In this document: positions 24,101-32,022 of the stretch, piece after piece
How positions within the stretch are numbered: position 1 is the stretch's first letter
Layout of the letters: each line of letters opens with the position of its first letter
Assembly: GCF_004343605.1 (NCBI RefSeq)
Contig: NZ_POSF01000013.1
Span: 124,001 to 188,000, forward strand
DNA from: Dehalobacter sp. 12DCB1
GTDB lineage: Bacteria; Bacillota; Desulfitobacteriia; Desulfitobacteriales; Syntrophobotulaceae
DNA length: 64,000 nt
Direction of reading: 5' to 3'
Position numbers and translations under genes: made by a program
Notes under the pieces: generated by a model
Told to the model about the DNA's origin: nothing
What the model saw: only the letters and a program-made list of their open reading frames with translations
Databases searched by the model: none

Positions 24101-25243
24101 CAAAATTTCGAGGCAAAAATGTTCCAGATCATTAAAATCCACCAGAGACTTGCCATTCTTTTTTAGCGCATATCTGCGTTCAAATTCAACAACCAGTCTG
24201 CCCAGACACTGCATCAGCGGCTGAAGGATCTGCAAATCGGTTCTGATTTCTTCCGAATCCGCTGCCAGCGACCTTTCTTTCAATTTGCCGATTTTCTTTT
24301 TGACCTGATCCCGGATTTCTTTGACCTGCTCCTGAACAGCTTTATCCGCATCTTTGCCGGCTACCGGCAGTCTTTGAAACAGGTAGTCCCGGACTGTTTG
24401 GGCAAGGTCATCCCACCTGGCATTACGTTCTTCCAGACAAAGCTCCCGGATATGCTGCAGAAAGCAGTATTCTTCCTCGAAGACAGGACGGTATTTATCC
24501 AGTCCTGTACCAGGCTGCAGAAGGGCAACAGCGGCCTGCATATTCTGTATCAGTCCCTCAATTTCGAGTCCAATACTTTTAAGCAAGACTTTTCCCCAGC
24601 AGGTCTGGCTGAAATCCGTACCTTCGGGCATAGCAAAACGTTCGGTCATCTCCGCAAGCCATTTTTCCGGCCAGGGACTGCTTTGTATAAACGTATGCAG
24701 ATTCAGCACCATGTCCTGTAAGGCCTGATCGTCCCTGTTGCCGACATAACACTCTAATAGTTCAAGAAAATCCTGATTCTCGGCATTCTCTTCATACATT
24801 TCATCAAACAAGTCATTGAGCACTTCTATTTTCATCAGCATCGTTTCCGTCTCATCGGCGATCCGGAAAGACGGATCAATATTAATGGCCTGGAAGTTAC
24901 TGCGGATGACCTCAAGACAAAATGAGTGAATGGTTGTAATGCTGGCTTTGCTTAACAGCGTCAGCTGTTTTTGCATATTGGAAGACCCCGGGTTGCTTTC
25001 CAGTACTGCAGCGAGTGCTTCGGCAATTCTTTCCCTCATTTCTGCCGCAGCTGCATTGGTAAACGTCACCACGAGCAACCGGTCAATGTCCACAGGATCA
25101 TGGCTGTCTGTAATCTTTTGAATGATACGCTCCACAAGCACGGCCGTCTTGCCGGCCCCGGCAGCCGCTGCAACCAGCAGGCTGCAGTCCTTGGCCGTAA
25201 TTGTTTCCCTTTGTTCATTCGTCCATTTCGTCTGATCAGTCAT
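21110..25243 (-). CDS. addA: ATP-dependent helicase/nuclease subunit A
   Basis: 1377 residues. UvrD-type helicase motifs are [18 protein letters not shown] (Walker A), [10 protein letters not shown] (Walker B), [13 protein letters not shown] and [22 protein letters not shown]. The C-terminal RecB-family nuclease has [11 protein letters not shown] and [10 protein letters not shown]. With AddB it resects double-strand breaks to a Chi-like site for RecA loading, as RecBCD does. It is longer than the usual 1200-1250 residues because of Glu/Asp/Asn-rich insertions, including tandem GDTE repeats near 21925-21984 and an acidic [14 protein letters not shown] region. It overlaps addB by eight bases. 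Confidence 0.94.
   Translation of the reverse strand: [1377 protein letters not shown]
21925..21984 (-). repeat. 18-base tandem repeat inside addA
   Basis: Three consecutive 18-base units of the form GGTATCACCGTAATTCTC on the plus strand, with a partial fourth. They encode the hexapeptide repeat (Y/H)GDTE(N/D) in AddA. Copies differ by one to three bases. They sit in an Asn/Asp-rich insertion between the helicase and nuclease parts. Confidence 0.8.
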
Positions 25244-28200
25244 GATTTTGTTCCGCCTTCATGATATCGTTCCAGATTTCCTCATCCCCACGGTCAGCCA
25301 GCAACCGGAAGCTGTTTTCCTTTCTGGCCGGATCAAATTGGCAGACTGCAGCGTAGTGGCAGTAGGTGCACGAGGTTGTCCGCTTTTTCTTGTACGGCGT
25401 GATCGAAACGCTGCCGCTCATCATTTCCTCACATAAGTCTTTCAGAAGGTTCCGGACATATTTTCTGAGGATTTCAAATTGCTCCAGGGTAGCTGCCGAT
25501 GATTTGCCCAGAAGGTCCCCCTTATTGATCCTGGCCGGAATGATCAGTGAAGTGCCGTCGATGGTCCGGTCCATTTCCTTGATCAATTTGACATCCGCGA
25601 GCAGCAAGCCCTTCATTTTCAGTTGTTTCATAATGTCCAGCTCGATCTCTTCCTCCGTAAGCCTGCCGTCAGCTCTGACGATAGGATCATCGATCCGGAA
25701 ATACAGGATTCCTCCCGGCAGGACTGGTTTTTCTGTCTCCAGCCCGCTGTTCTGCCAGAGGGCATCGAGATACGTGAACAACTGGATCTGCAGTCCATAA
25801 TAAACGTCGGCCAGTTTGAAATCTTTGCTCCCGGATTTATAATCCACGATTCTGAGGTAGGTCCCTTCTTCAGCTTCCAGCGCATCGACCCTGTCAATCC
25901 TTCCGCTTAAAGATACCTTTCGGCCTGAATCAAGTTCAATCACAATCGGCGGGAACTTTTCCCGCTCGCCAAATCCAAGCTCATAACCCAACGGCTCAAA
26001 GCCGCTGCGCTTGAGGTGCTCTGCAATCATCCAGACCGCACGCGTGATGACCCTTTTCAGTCTCAAGGCAAGTGAAGTATACCGTTGGGAGGCCGTGAGG
26101 CCGGACCCTTGCATTTTTCGAAGCATTTCATCCACAATCTCCGAGACTTTCTCCCGGCACCACGGTCTTTCCATCTCTCGCCAAGAGATTTGCTGCTGGG
26201 CCGCCTCCAGCGAAAATCTTTCGAGAACGGCATGCATAAACGTCCCGACATCCGGCGGACTGAACTGATAAATCTTTCTCTCTTTGGCTTCAAGTCCATA
26301 TTGAAGATAAAATGCGAACTGACAGGACGCATATTTCTCGAGCCTCGATGCACTGGCATGAGCCGATGCGCCATACAGCGCCGTTATTTTTTCAGAACTG
26401 ACCGGCTCGGCAATATTTCTGGCTGAAAATGCAGTCTGAAGCGCCTCACAGCGCGGTTTCCATTCTTCCAGCCCATTGTACCAGCGATAGACATCCTGCC
26501 ACCAGCCGTTGATTTCCAGCCCTTCTGCCTTGCGGCGGAAAGCTGCAACCATTTGTTTAAAAGAAGGGGATTTTCCGGTCAGCTGTTCTAGTTCAGCACT
26601 TTCTAGCCAGGTATTTTCTGTGCCGGCATTCACTACTTCTGTATTCTTCGTCTCTGTATTCTCCGTCCCTATATTCTCCGTCTCAGCATTTTCTTTACCA
26701 GCAGCAAACCCGGATAGCATTGGAATCAGCGTGCTGTTTTCCGTAATTTTCGGAAACAGCTTCCTTAACCTGTAGATCACCATCGAAGGCCGTAAGCTTC
26801 GGCCCTCCTGGTCGGCGATCGGCCAGCTCAGGCGAAGATAAGCAGATGCGGTCGTTAAAGACCGGTAAATCAGATACTGGGCCTGAAAGGCCTGCGTGCG
26901 GGTATCATTAGCCAGTTCGATCCCCACCGTATTCAGCGCGGCACGGTCCGCATCGGCCAGGATACCTTCCGTCTGAGCAGTGGCAGGGAACACCCCGTCA
27001 TTGACCCCTAAAATGAAAAGTGCTTTGATCTCATGGCTTCGAAACCTCTCGATGCTGCCGATCAAAACTTGATCCAGCGAAGCCGGTATCAACCCAATCT
27101 GATATTCGGCAAAGCCGATTTTCAGGGTGTCCGTAAAGCTTTCCAAACTCAAAGGCTCCTCGCCCATAGTCTCCACGGTCTGATCCAGGACGTTCATCAG
27201 GATATTCCAGACCTGACCGTATTCATTGGCCAGATTTAGCATACCCTGCCGCCTGAATTCTTCCATGATCCTTTCCAATCTGGCCGGGACGCCTATCCCG
27301 CCAAGAAAATCATACAAGGCTTCGCAGATTTCCGAAGCCTTTTTTCTGTTTTTGGTTTTGGCGCGAAATTGAAGAAGCGGAGCTGCAATTTCACGTCTGG
27401 TCTGATTGATTTCCTTCAGCTCTGCTTCGGCCTTCTCCACATCTTGGGGCCGCTGATTCTCTTCCGGCAGCAAACCCGGATGCATCGTCCAGTCTTCATT
27501 TTTCGTCCAGCGGCTACCGCGGATCCCACAGGCCAGCACATAATTTTCGATGTGGTCGATACGTTCCCTATCTAGACCGGATAAACCGGTTTTCAGATAA
27601 GCAAATACCGTTTCGTAAGACCAGTTGTCACTAAAAATATCGAGCATCGCCAGCATCATCCTAACCAGCGGCTGATCCGTGATCTCGGTCTTTCTGTCCA
27701 AAAAATACGGGATCTCATATTCAGCAAAAACAGTCTCCAGAAAACTCCGGTAGCCGTCCAGGTTTCCGGTGACTACGGCAATATCTCTGTACCTGAGCCC
27801 ACGATCCCGGCAAAGCCTGACTATGTCTGCCGCTGCAGCTTCAATCTCCGCATAAATATTCACCGAAGCATGCAGGAAGATATCCCTGGTTGCTTCGGTA
27901 TATACCCGATGCGGATACACATCACAGTAGCGTTCAAGGTGGGACAACTCTGCACTGCAGCGGAACCTGGGCAACGGAAATCCCGCTGCCTGAACCGGGG
28001 GCTCGATCTCCAAACCCGCCTCCTGGCAGATTTTCTTGAACTTGCGGTACACCCCCTTGACCTCAGAGAACACATCGGTTTCCAACAGACCTTCTTCAGC
28101 CAGGGAATCCGTACACAGGCAGATATTTACCCTGCTCACCTTAAGCAGCAGCATAGTGATGACTTTATATTCCTGCGGTGTAAATCCGGCAAAACCGTCA

Positions 28201-28799
28201 ATCCAGATTTCCGCGCCGTCAAAAATGGTGGTGGATTCCAGCTTGGCTGCCGTCAGGGTAAGATCATCGTCACTGTCCCGGTATCTTTGCCGGATCAGTT
28301 CCTCGAACCCGGAATAGACGGCATTCAGTTCAGTCAGTTTATCCTTGAGCGGTTGGTCCGCCATAACGGCAATGGCGTTCTGCAGATCTTCCGGCGTAAC
28401 ATTATACCGTTTCAGCTCCGTGATCAGCCCTGAAAGCGAACTGATAAACCCTTTGCGCTCGGCTGATCTCGTATAGACCTTCAGTTCTTCTTTGATCTGC
28501 ATGAGGACACGATAGATCAACATGCTCTTGCCTGCTGGGTGGATATGCGGGTACGTGATTCCGCCCGCCTCGTTAAATACCCTGAATGCCAGGCGGCGGA
28601 AACTTAATACTTCCGTCTTTAGAATCCCTCCGGTCTTCAGCACGTTAATCAGGTCTCTCTCCGCCTGCAGCGTATACTGTTCCGGCACAAGCAGCACCAA
28701 AGGATGATCCGCTCCGTTGTTGACACGTTCCTTTATTTCATTCAGGCAATAGGTGGACTTGCCGCTGCCGGACCGTCCGTAAATAAACCTAAGACTCAT
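25236..28799 (-). CDS. addB: ATP-dependent helicase/nuclease subunit B
   Basis: 1187 residues. Walker A GRSGSGKSTYCLNEI lies at the N-terminus, a RecB-like nuclease (LRIVDYKSGSKDFKLADVYYGLQIQLFTYLDAL) at the C-terminus. Four Cys (one in KYASCQFAFYLQYGL, three in CTYCHYAAVC) would hold the [4Fe-4S] staple known from AddB. It partners AddA in break repair and carries the Chi-recognition role. A Glu/Asn/Thr-rich insertion with six pentapeptide repeats lies at 26611-26700. The start ATG follows CGGAGAACAGG. Confidence 0.93.
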   Translation of the reverse strand: MSLRFIYGRSGSGKSTYCLNEIKERVNNGADHPLVLLVPEQYTLQAERDLINVLKTGGILKTEVLSFRRLAFRVFNEAGGITYPHIHPAGKSMLIYRVLMQIKEELKVYTRSAERKGFISSLSGLITELKRYNVTPEDLQNAIAVMADQPLKDKLTELNAVYSGFEELIRQRYRDSDDDLTLTAAKLESTTIFDGAEIWIDGFAGFTPQEYKVITMLLLKVSRVNICLCTDSLAEEGLLETDVFSEVKGVYRKFKKICQEAGLEIEPPVQAAGFPLPRFRCSAELSHLERYCDVYPHRVYTEATRDIFLHASVNIYAEIEAAAADIVRLCRDRGLRYRDIAVVTGNLDGYRSFLETVFAEYEIPYFLDRKTEITDQPLVRMMLAMLDIFSDNWSYETVFAYLKTGLSGLDRERIDHIENYVLACGIRGSRWTKNEDWTMHPGLLPEENQRPQDVEKAEAELKEINQTRREIAAPLLQFRAKTKNRKKASEICEALYDFLGGIGVPARLERIMEEFRRQGMLNLANEYGQVWNILMNVLDQTVETMGEEPLSLESFTDTLKIGFAEYQIGLIPASLDQVLIGSIERFRSHEIKALFILGVNDGVFPATAQTEGILADADRAALNTVGIELANDTRTQAFQAQYLIYRSLTTASAYLRLSWPIADQEGRSLRPSMVIYRLRKLFPKITENSTLIPMLSGFAAGKENAETENIGTENTETKNTEVVNAGTENTWLESAELEQLTGKSPSFKQMVAAFRRKAEGLEINGWWQDVYRWYNGLEEWKPRCEALQTAFSARNIAEPVSSEKITALYGASAHASASRLEKYASCQFAFYLQYGLEAKERKIYQFSPPDVGTFMHAVLERFSLEAAQQQISWREMERPWCREKVSEIVDEMLRKMQGSGLTASQRYTSLALRLKRVITRAVWMIAEHLKRSGFEPLGYELGFGEREKFPPIVIELDSGRKVSLSGRIDRVDALEAEEGTYLRIVDYKSGSKDFKLADVYYGLQIQLFTYLDALWQNSGLETEKPVLPGGILYFRIDDPIVRADGRLTEEEIELDIMKQLKMKGLLLADVKLIKEMDRTIDGTSLIIPARINKGDLLGKSSAATLEQFEILRKYVRNLLKDLCEEMMSGSVSITPYKKKRTTSCTYCHYAAVCQFDPARKENSFRLLADRGDEEIWNDIMKAEQNHD
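26611..26700 (-). repeat. 15-base tandem repeat inside addB
   Basis: Six degenerate 15-base units (for example GTATTCTTCGTCTCT, GTATTCTCCGTCCCT, ATATTCTCCGTCTCA), encoding pentapeptides such as ETENI, GTENT, ETKNT, EVVNA and GTENT. The frame is preserved. It is a second, unrelated-sequence repeat expansion in the same helicase-nuclease complex. Confidence 0.8.
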
Positions 28800-28857
28800 C
28801 CTGTTCTCCGTTCCTCTGAGAATTATCCAACTAAAACAGTGTTATTATCTCGAGCTT

Positions 28858-28962
28858 GTCTGCATGCCACAATTCCGCTTTCGGCCGTTGTGTCATCCTT
28901 GACACAAAAGGCCGCGCTGCGCATCCATGCTCCGCTTGACACTGGAATTATGGCACGCAGAC
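28858..28962. repeat. Structured palindromic repeat, copy B
   Basis: A 105-base element with terminal inverted repeats GTCTGCATGCCACAATTCC and GGAATTATGGCACGCAGAC (17 of 19 paired). The inner hairpin GGCC-G-TTGTGTCA-TCCT-TGACACAA-AA-GGCC and the tail GCGCATCCATGCTCCGCTT match copy A. Between copies the inner stem changes C:G to T:A at equivalent positions with pairing maintained. The rest of the 28800-29065 gap shows nothing recognisable. Confidence 0.75.
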
Positions 28963-29065
28963 CAAATCTCGGGTAATATTGATGAATGTTTGCATTATAA
29001 TTTTTTTGGTAGTTAATTTAAATACCTTGTACTCGTAATTCTGTGTTTTTTCTATCATTCTTGAG

Positions 29066-29518
29066 TTATTCAAACGTACGGTCTTTGGTTTCTTCGATCA
29101 GCCTAATAAAGGCCGTCCTGAACCGTTCATTGTCTTCTTTGGTTCTTTTCTTGACATGGGTAGTTCTTCCTCCCCCACGCCGTACCTTTTGTCCGACGTG
29201 ACGTTCGAAAAGGAGCCGTTCAATATTGCTGTCCGTATAAATAAGGCCATTTTGATTAATGGCCCTGGCGCCTTTCCCCAGAACAAGCGCCGCCAGTCCA
29301 TAATCCTGCGTGACAACAATATCTTCCCTGGCCAACCGCTTCATCAGCGCGAAATCTACACTGTCCCGATCCTGGTCCACGGTGATCACCATACTGTAGT
29401 CATCCTTCAGTTCATGGGAAGTATCGATGATCATGATGACCGGAAGTTCAAATTGTTTCGCGCAGCTCACAATGATCTCTTTCACCGGACAGGCGTCGGC
29501 GTCAACCAATATTTTCAT
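29066..29518 (-). CDS. UPF0178 (YaiI/YqxD) family protein
   Basis: 150 residues with the family blocks MKILVDADACPVKEII, VDQDRDSVDFALMKRLAREDIVVTQDYGLAALVLGKGA and LFERHVGQKVRRGGGRTTHVKKR. The Asp-rich PIN/NYN-like arrangement (DADACP, DxDxD, TQDYGLA) suggests a nuclease-type fold, but no activity is established for this family. It overlaps the end of recQ by 17 bases, so it is translationally coupled to a DNA repair helicase. Confidence 0.85.
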   Translation of the reverse strand: MKILVDADACPVKEIIVSCAKQFELPVIMIIDTSHELKDDYSMVITVDQDRDSVDFALMKRLAREDIVVTQDYGLAALVLGKGARAINQNGLIYTDSNIERLLFERHVGQKVRRGGGRTTHVKKRTKEDNERFRTAFIRLIEETKDRTFE

Positions 29519-31298
29519 GTCCTTGCAGGGCCTCCTTGATCTCCTCTAAAAATAAATCCCCGTATTTCTGCAGTTTCCTTTCGCCAACGCCATTTACCCG
29601 GATCAGGGTATTCCTGTCCTGCGGACAGCTTTGAGCCATTTCCCTGAGCGTGCTGTCCGGAAAAATCATGTACGGAGGCAATCCCTCCTGCTGGGCAATC
29701 TGTTTGCGCAAGGCCCGCAGTCTTTCAAATATTTGTTCAGCGGCGGTGAGCGATACTTCTTCCCGTTGCACCTGAATCTGATACACTCTTTCCTCACTCT
29801 TAAGCACAGCCGCCGCTTTCGGCGCAAGCTTCATTACCGGATACTGGCCGCCTGCAACCACGAGATAACCTTCGGCTGCCAGGAAACTGATCCTGTCCTT
29901 AATCTCCTGCAGCGGTGTGTCCTTCATGATCCCATGGGTAGATAGTCTGTCTAGCCCAAACTGCAGAACTTTTTTGTTCTGGGAGCCTTTGAGTACCTCG
30001 GCTACCAACGCCGAACCAAAACGTTCCTTCATCCGGTAAACACAGGACAGAATTTTTTGGGCATCCAGAGTTACATCAACCTTTTTCCGGTCATCGTCAC
30101 AGTTGCTGCAGTTCCGGCATTTATTGGGACTTTCTGTTTCTCCGAAATACTCCAGGATGGTCTGCCTTAAACATCTCGATGTATGGCAGTAATCGACCAT
30201 GGCCTGCAGTTTTTTATACTCATTGGCCACACGCTGTTCCTGAAATATGGTTTCTTCAATCATCATTTTTTGAATCTGCACATCCTGGGGGCCAAAAAGC
30301 AGAAAACATTCTGCCGGCTCACCGTCACGACCCGCCCTGCCGGCTTCCTGATAATAGGATTCGATGTTCTTGGGCATGTTGTAATGAATCACAAACCGGA
30401 CATTGGATTTATCGATTCCCATACCGAAAGCGTTTGTCGCCACCATCACAGCAATCTCGTCATAGATAAACTTTTCCTGATTGCGCTTTCGCTCCTGATC
30501 GGGCAAACCGGCATGGTAACAGCCGACTGAGAATCCCTGTCCTTTCAACAATTTATAGAGTCTATCGACATCTTTACGCGTCGCGGCATAGATAATTCCC
30601 GAATCATTGCGGTTATTTCTCAGATGATCCTGAACAAAAACCTTCTTATTTTCACCGCGCAGAACGGAAAACTTCAGGTTCGGCCTATCAAATCCCGTAA
30701 TAAAGCAATTCGGTTTCTTGAGGCCCAGCAAGCGGATGATATCCTGCCTGACTTCCTCTGTGGCCGTAGCTGTGAAAGCTCCGACCAACGGCCTTGCGGG
30801 CAGGGATTGCAAAAACTTGCTGATCCGCAAATAGCTTGGGCGAAAGTCATGGCCCCACTGGGAAACACAATGCGCTTCGTCTACAGCCACAAAATGGATT
30901 GGCAGTCCCTTCAACCTGGCAAGGAACTCTTCCGATTCCAGACGCTCCGGTGCCAGATAGACCAGTTTATACTCTCCCCGCTGCATCCTGTCAATGCGCG
31001 ACCAGGTCTCTTTCGGAGAAATAGAGCTGTTGATAAACGTAGCCGGAATCCCGGTTTGCCTGAGGCTGTCCACTTGATCTTTCATTAGAGAGATCAAAGG
31101 GGAAATAACCAGCGTAACCCCTTCAAACAGAACCGCCGGAATCTGATACGCAATCGACTTGCCTGCCCCTGTGGGCATAATGGCTAACGTATCCTGCCTC
31201 TGAAGCAGGCTTGCAATGACTTGTTCCTGTCCTCCTCTAAAATCCCGGTAACCGAAATATTTGAGCAGGGCTTCTTTTGCTTTGGTAATCATATCCAA
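29502..31298 (-). CDS. recQ: ATP-dependent DNA helicase RecQ
   Basis: 598 residues. The helicase core has MPTGAGKSIAYQIPA (Walker A), AVDEAHCVSQWGHDFRPSY (DEAH and RecQ aromatic loop), ATRKDVDRLYKLL and AFGMGIDKSNVRFVIHYN...YYQEAGRAGRDG. The zinc-binding RQC region follows (CLRQTILEYFGE...CRNCSNCD), and a C-terminal HRDC domain ends the protein (LRKQIAQQEGLPPYMIFPDSTLREMAQ). It unwinds recombination and replication intermediates. It is the first gene of a recQ-UPF0178 pair, and a hairpin lies just upstream. Confidence 0.95.
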   Translation of the reverse strand: MDMITKAKEALLKYFGYRDFRGGQEQVIASLLQRQDTLAIMPTGAGKSIAYQIPAVLFEGVTLVISPLISLMKDQVDSLRQTGIPATFINSSISPKETWSRIDRMQRGEYKLVYLAPERLESEEFLARLKGLPIHFVAVDEAHCVSQWGHDFRPSYLRISKFLQSLPARPLVGAFTATATEEVRQDIIRLLGLKKPNCFITGFDRPNLKFSVLRGENKKVFVQDHLRNNRNDSGIIYAATRKDVDRLYKLLKGQGFSVGCYHAGLPDQERKRNQEKFIYDEIAVMVATNAFGMGIDKSNVRFVIHYNMPKNIESYYQEAGRAGRDGEPAECFLLFGPQDVQIQKMMIEETIFQEQRVANEYKKLQAMVDYCHTSRCLRQTILEYFGETESPNKCRNCSNCDDDRKKVDVTLDAQKILSCVYRMKERFGSALVAEVLKGSQNKKVLQFGLDRLSTHGIMKDTPLQEIKDRISFLAAEGYLVVAGGQYPVMKLAPKAAAVLKSEERVYQIQVQREEVSLTAAEQIFERLRALRKQIAQQEGLPPYMIFPDSTLREMAQSCPQDRNTLIRVNGVGERKLQKYGDLFLEEIKEALQGHENIG

Positions 31299-31323
31299 TC
31301 AATCTCCCATCGTCGGGATTATA

Positions 31324-31354
31324 GAAAAATAGCCATAGAGCAGAATCTATGGCT
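31324..31354 (-). terminator. Hairpin with U-tract just upstream of recQ
   Basis: AGCCATAGA/TCTATGGCT stem (31331-31354), followed on the minus strand by ATTTTTC, only 26 bases before the recQ start. No upstream minus-strand gene needs terminating, so it could be a recQ leader attenuator, or an incidental hairpin. Confidence 0.35.
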
Positions 31355-31746
31355 GATTTTATGTATTAAAGTTCGCCGAAAAAAAGTCATTTCCTTTATT
31401 AATCTCAGGATTTTTGTTACAATTCTTCATATCGTTGATATCATTGCAGCAATTATTTTCAGGAGGTGTTTCTGTAAACGAGAACTGTAGTTCACATGGT
31501 TAGGAAACATTGCCAAAAAAATACATTTTAAATTGACATTAAATTAATCTTTTGTTATCCTATATTTATCAGCTAATATTTTGGCTGGATTCAGTAAATA
31601 GGATACGCAAAACATAATACGTTTGCTTTCGGTTGGAATGGCACTTGCCATTTTCAAGAGAAACAAGGCTCTGGGGTGGGAGGCTACTTAATGTGTTAGC
31701 TTTTCACCTTATGTTTTTATCAAAGAACAAAACTGAATTTATTTTA

Positions 31747-31862
31747 AACGCTGAATCCGTATGGAACGGGAGACCCAAACAAATAGGGGTGAATCCATAG
31801 CAGATGCTTTGGTAGGGTTAAGCTCTTTCGACCCGAATCCGTCAGCTAATCTCGTAAGCGTT
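31747..31862 (+). promoter_or_regulatory. c-di-AMP riboswitch (ydaO/yuaA class)
   Basis: The conserved ydaO-class landmarks appear in order: AACGCTGAATCCGT, GGGAGACCCA, GGGGTGAATCC, TAGGGTTAAGCTC, CGACCCGAATCCGTCAGCTA and CTCGTAAGCGTT, with P1 formed by AACGCT and AGCGTT. This class binds cyclic di-AMP and normally turns off osmolyte and potassium genes. Here it precedes kamA-ablB, which make an osmolyte. A terminator lies 64 bases downstream, and AGAGAAG (31866-31872) just after P1 can pair with CTTCTCT (31938-31944) of that terminator. The 31299-31746 stretch holds no gene. Confidence 0.93.
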
Positions 31863-31925
31863 GGAAGAGAAGGTGATTAATATGCTTGATGACATCTTTA
31901 GTTAGGGTATAAATTTTTTAGGCAT

Positions 31926-31958
31926 ATGCTGCAGAGACTTCTCTGCAGCATTTTGTTT
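31926..31958 (+). terminator. Riboswitch-controlled terminator before kamA
   Basis: ATGCTGCAGAGA and TCTCTGCAGCAT form a near-perfect 12-base-pair stem followed by TTTTGTTTTA. It ends 64 bases before the kamA start, the expression platform expected for the c-di-AMP aptamer. Confidence 0.92.
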
Positions 31959-32022
31959 TATATACCTTAAATATTGAGGAATGACAATCCTCAATTAAGA
32001 ATCTGAAGGGGAATTAAATAAT

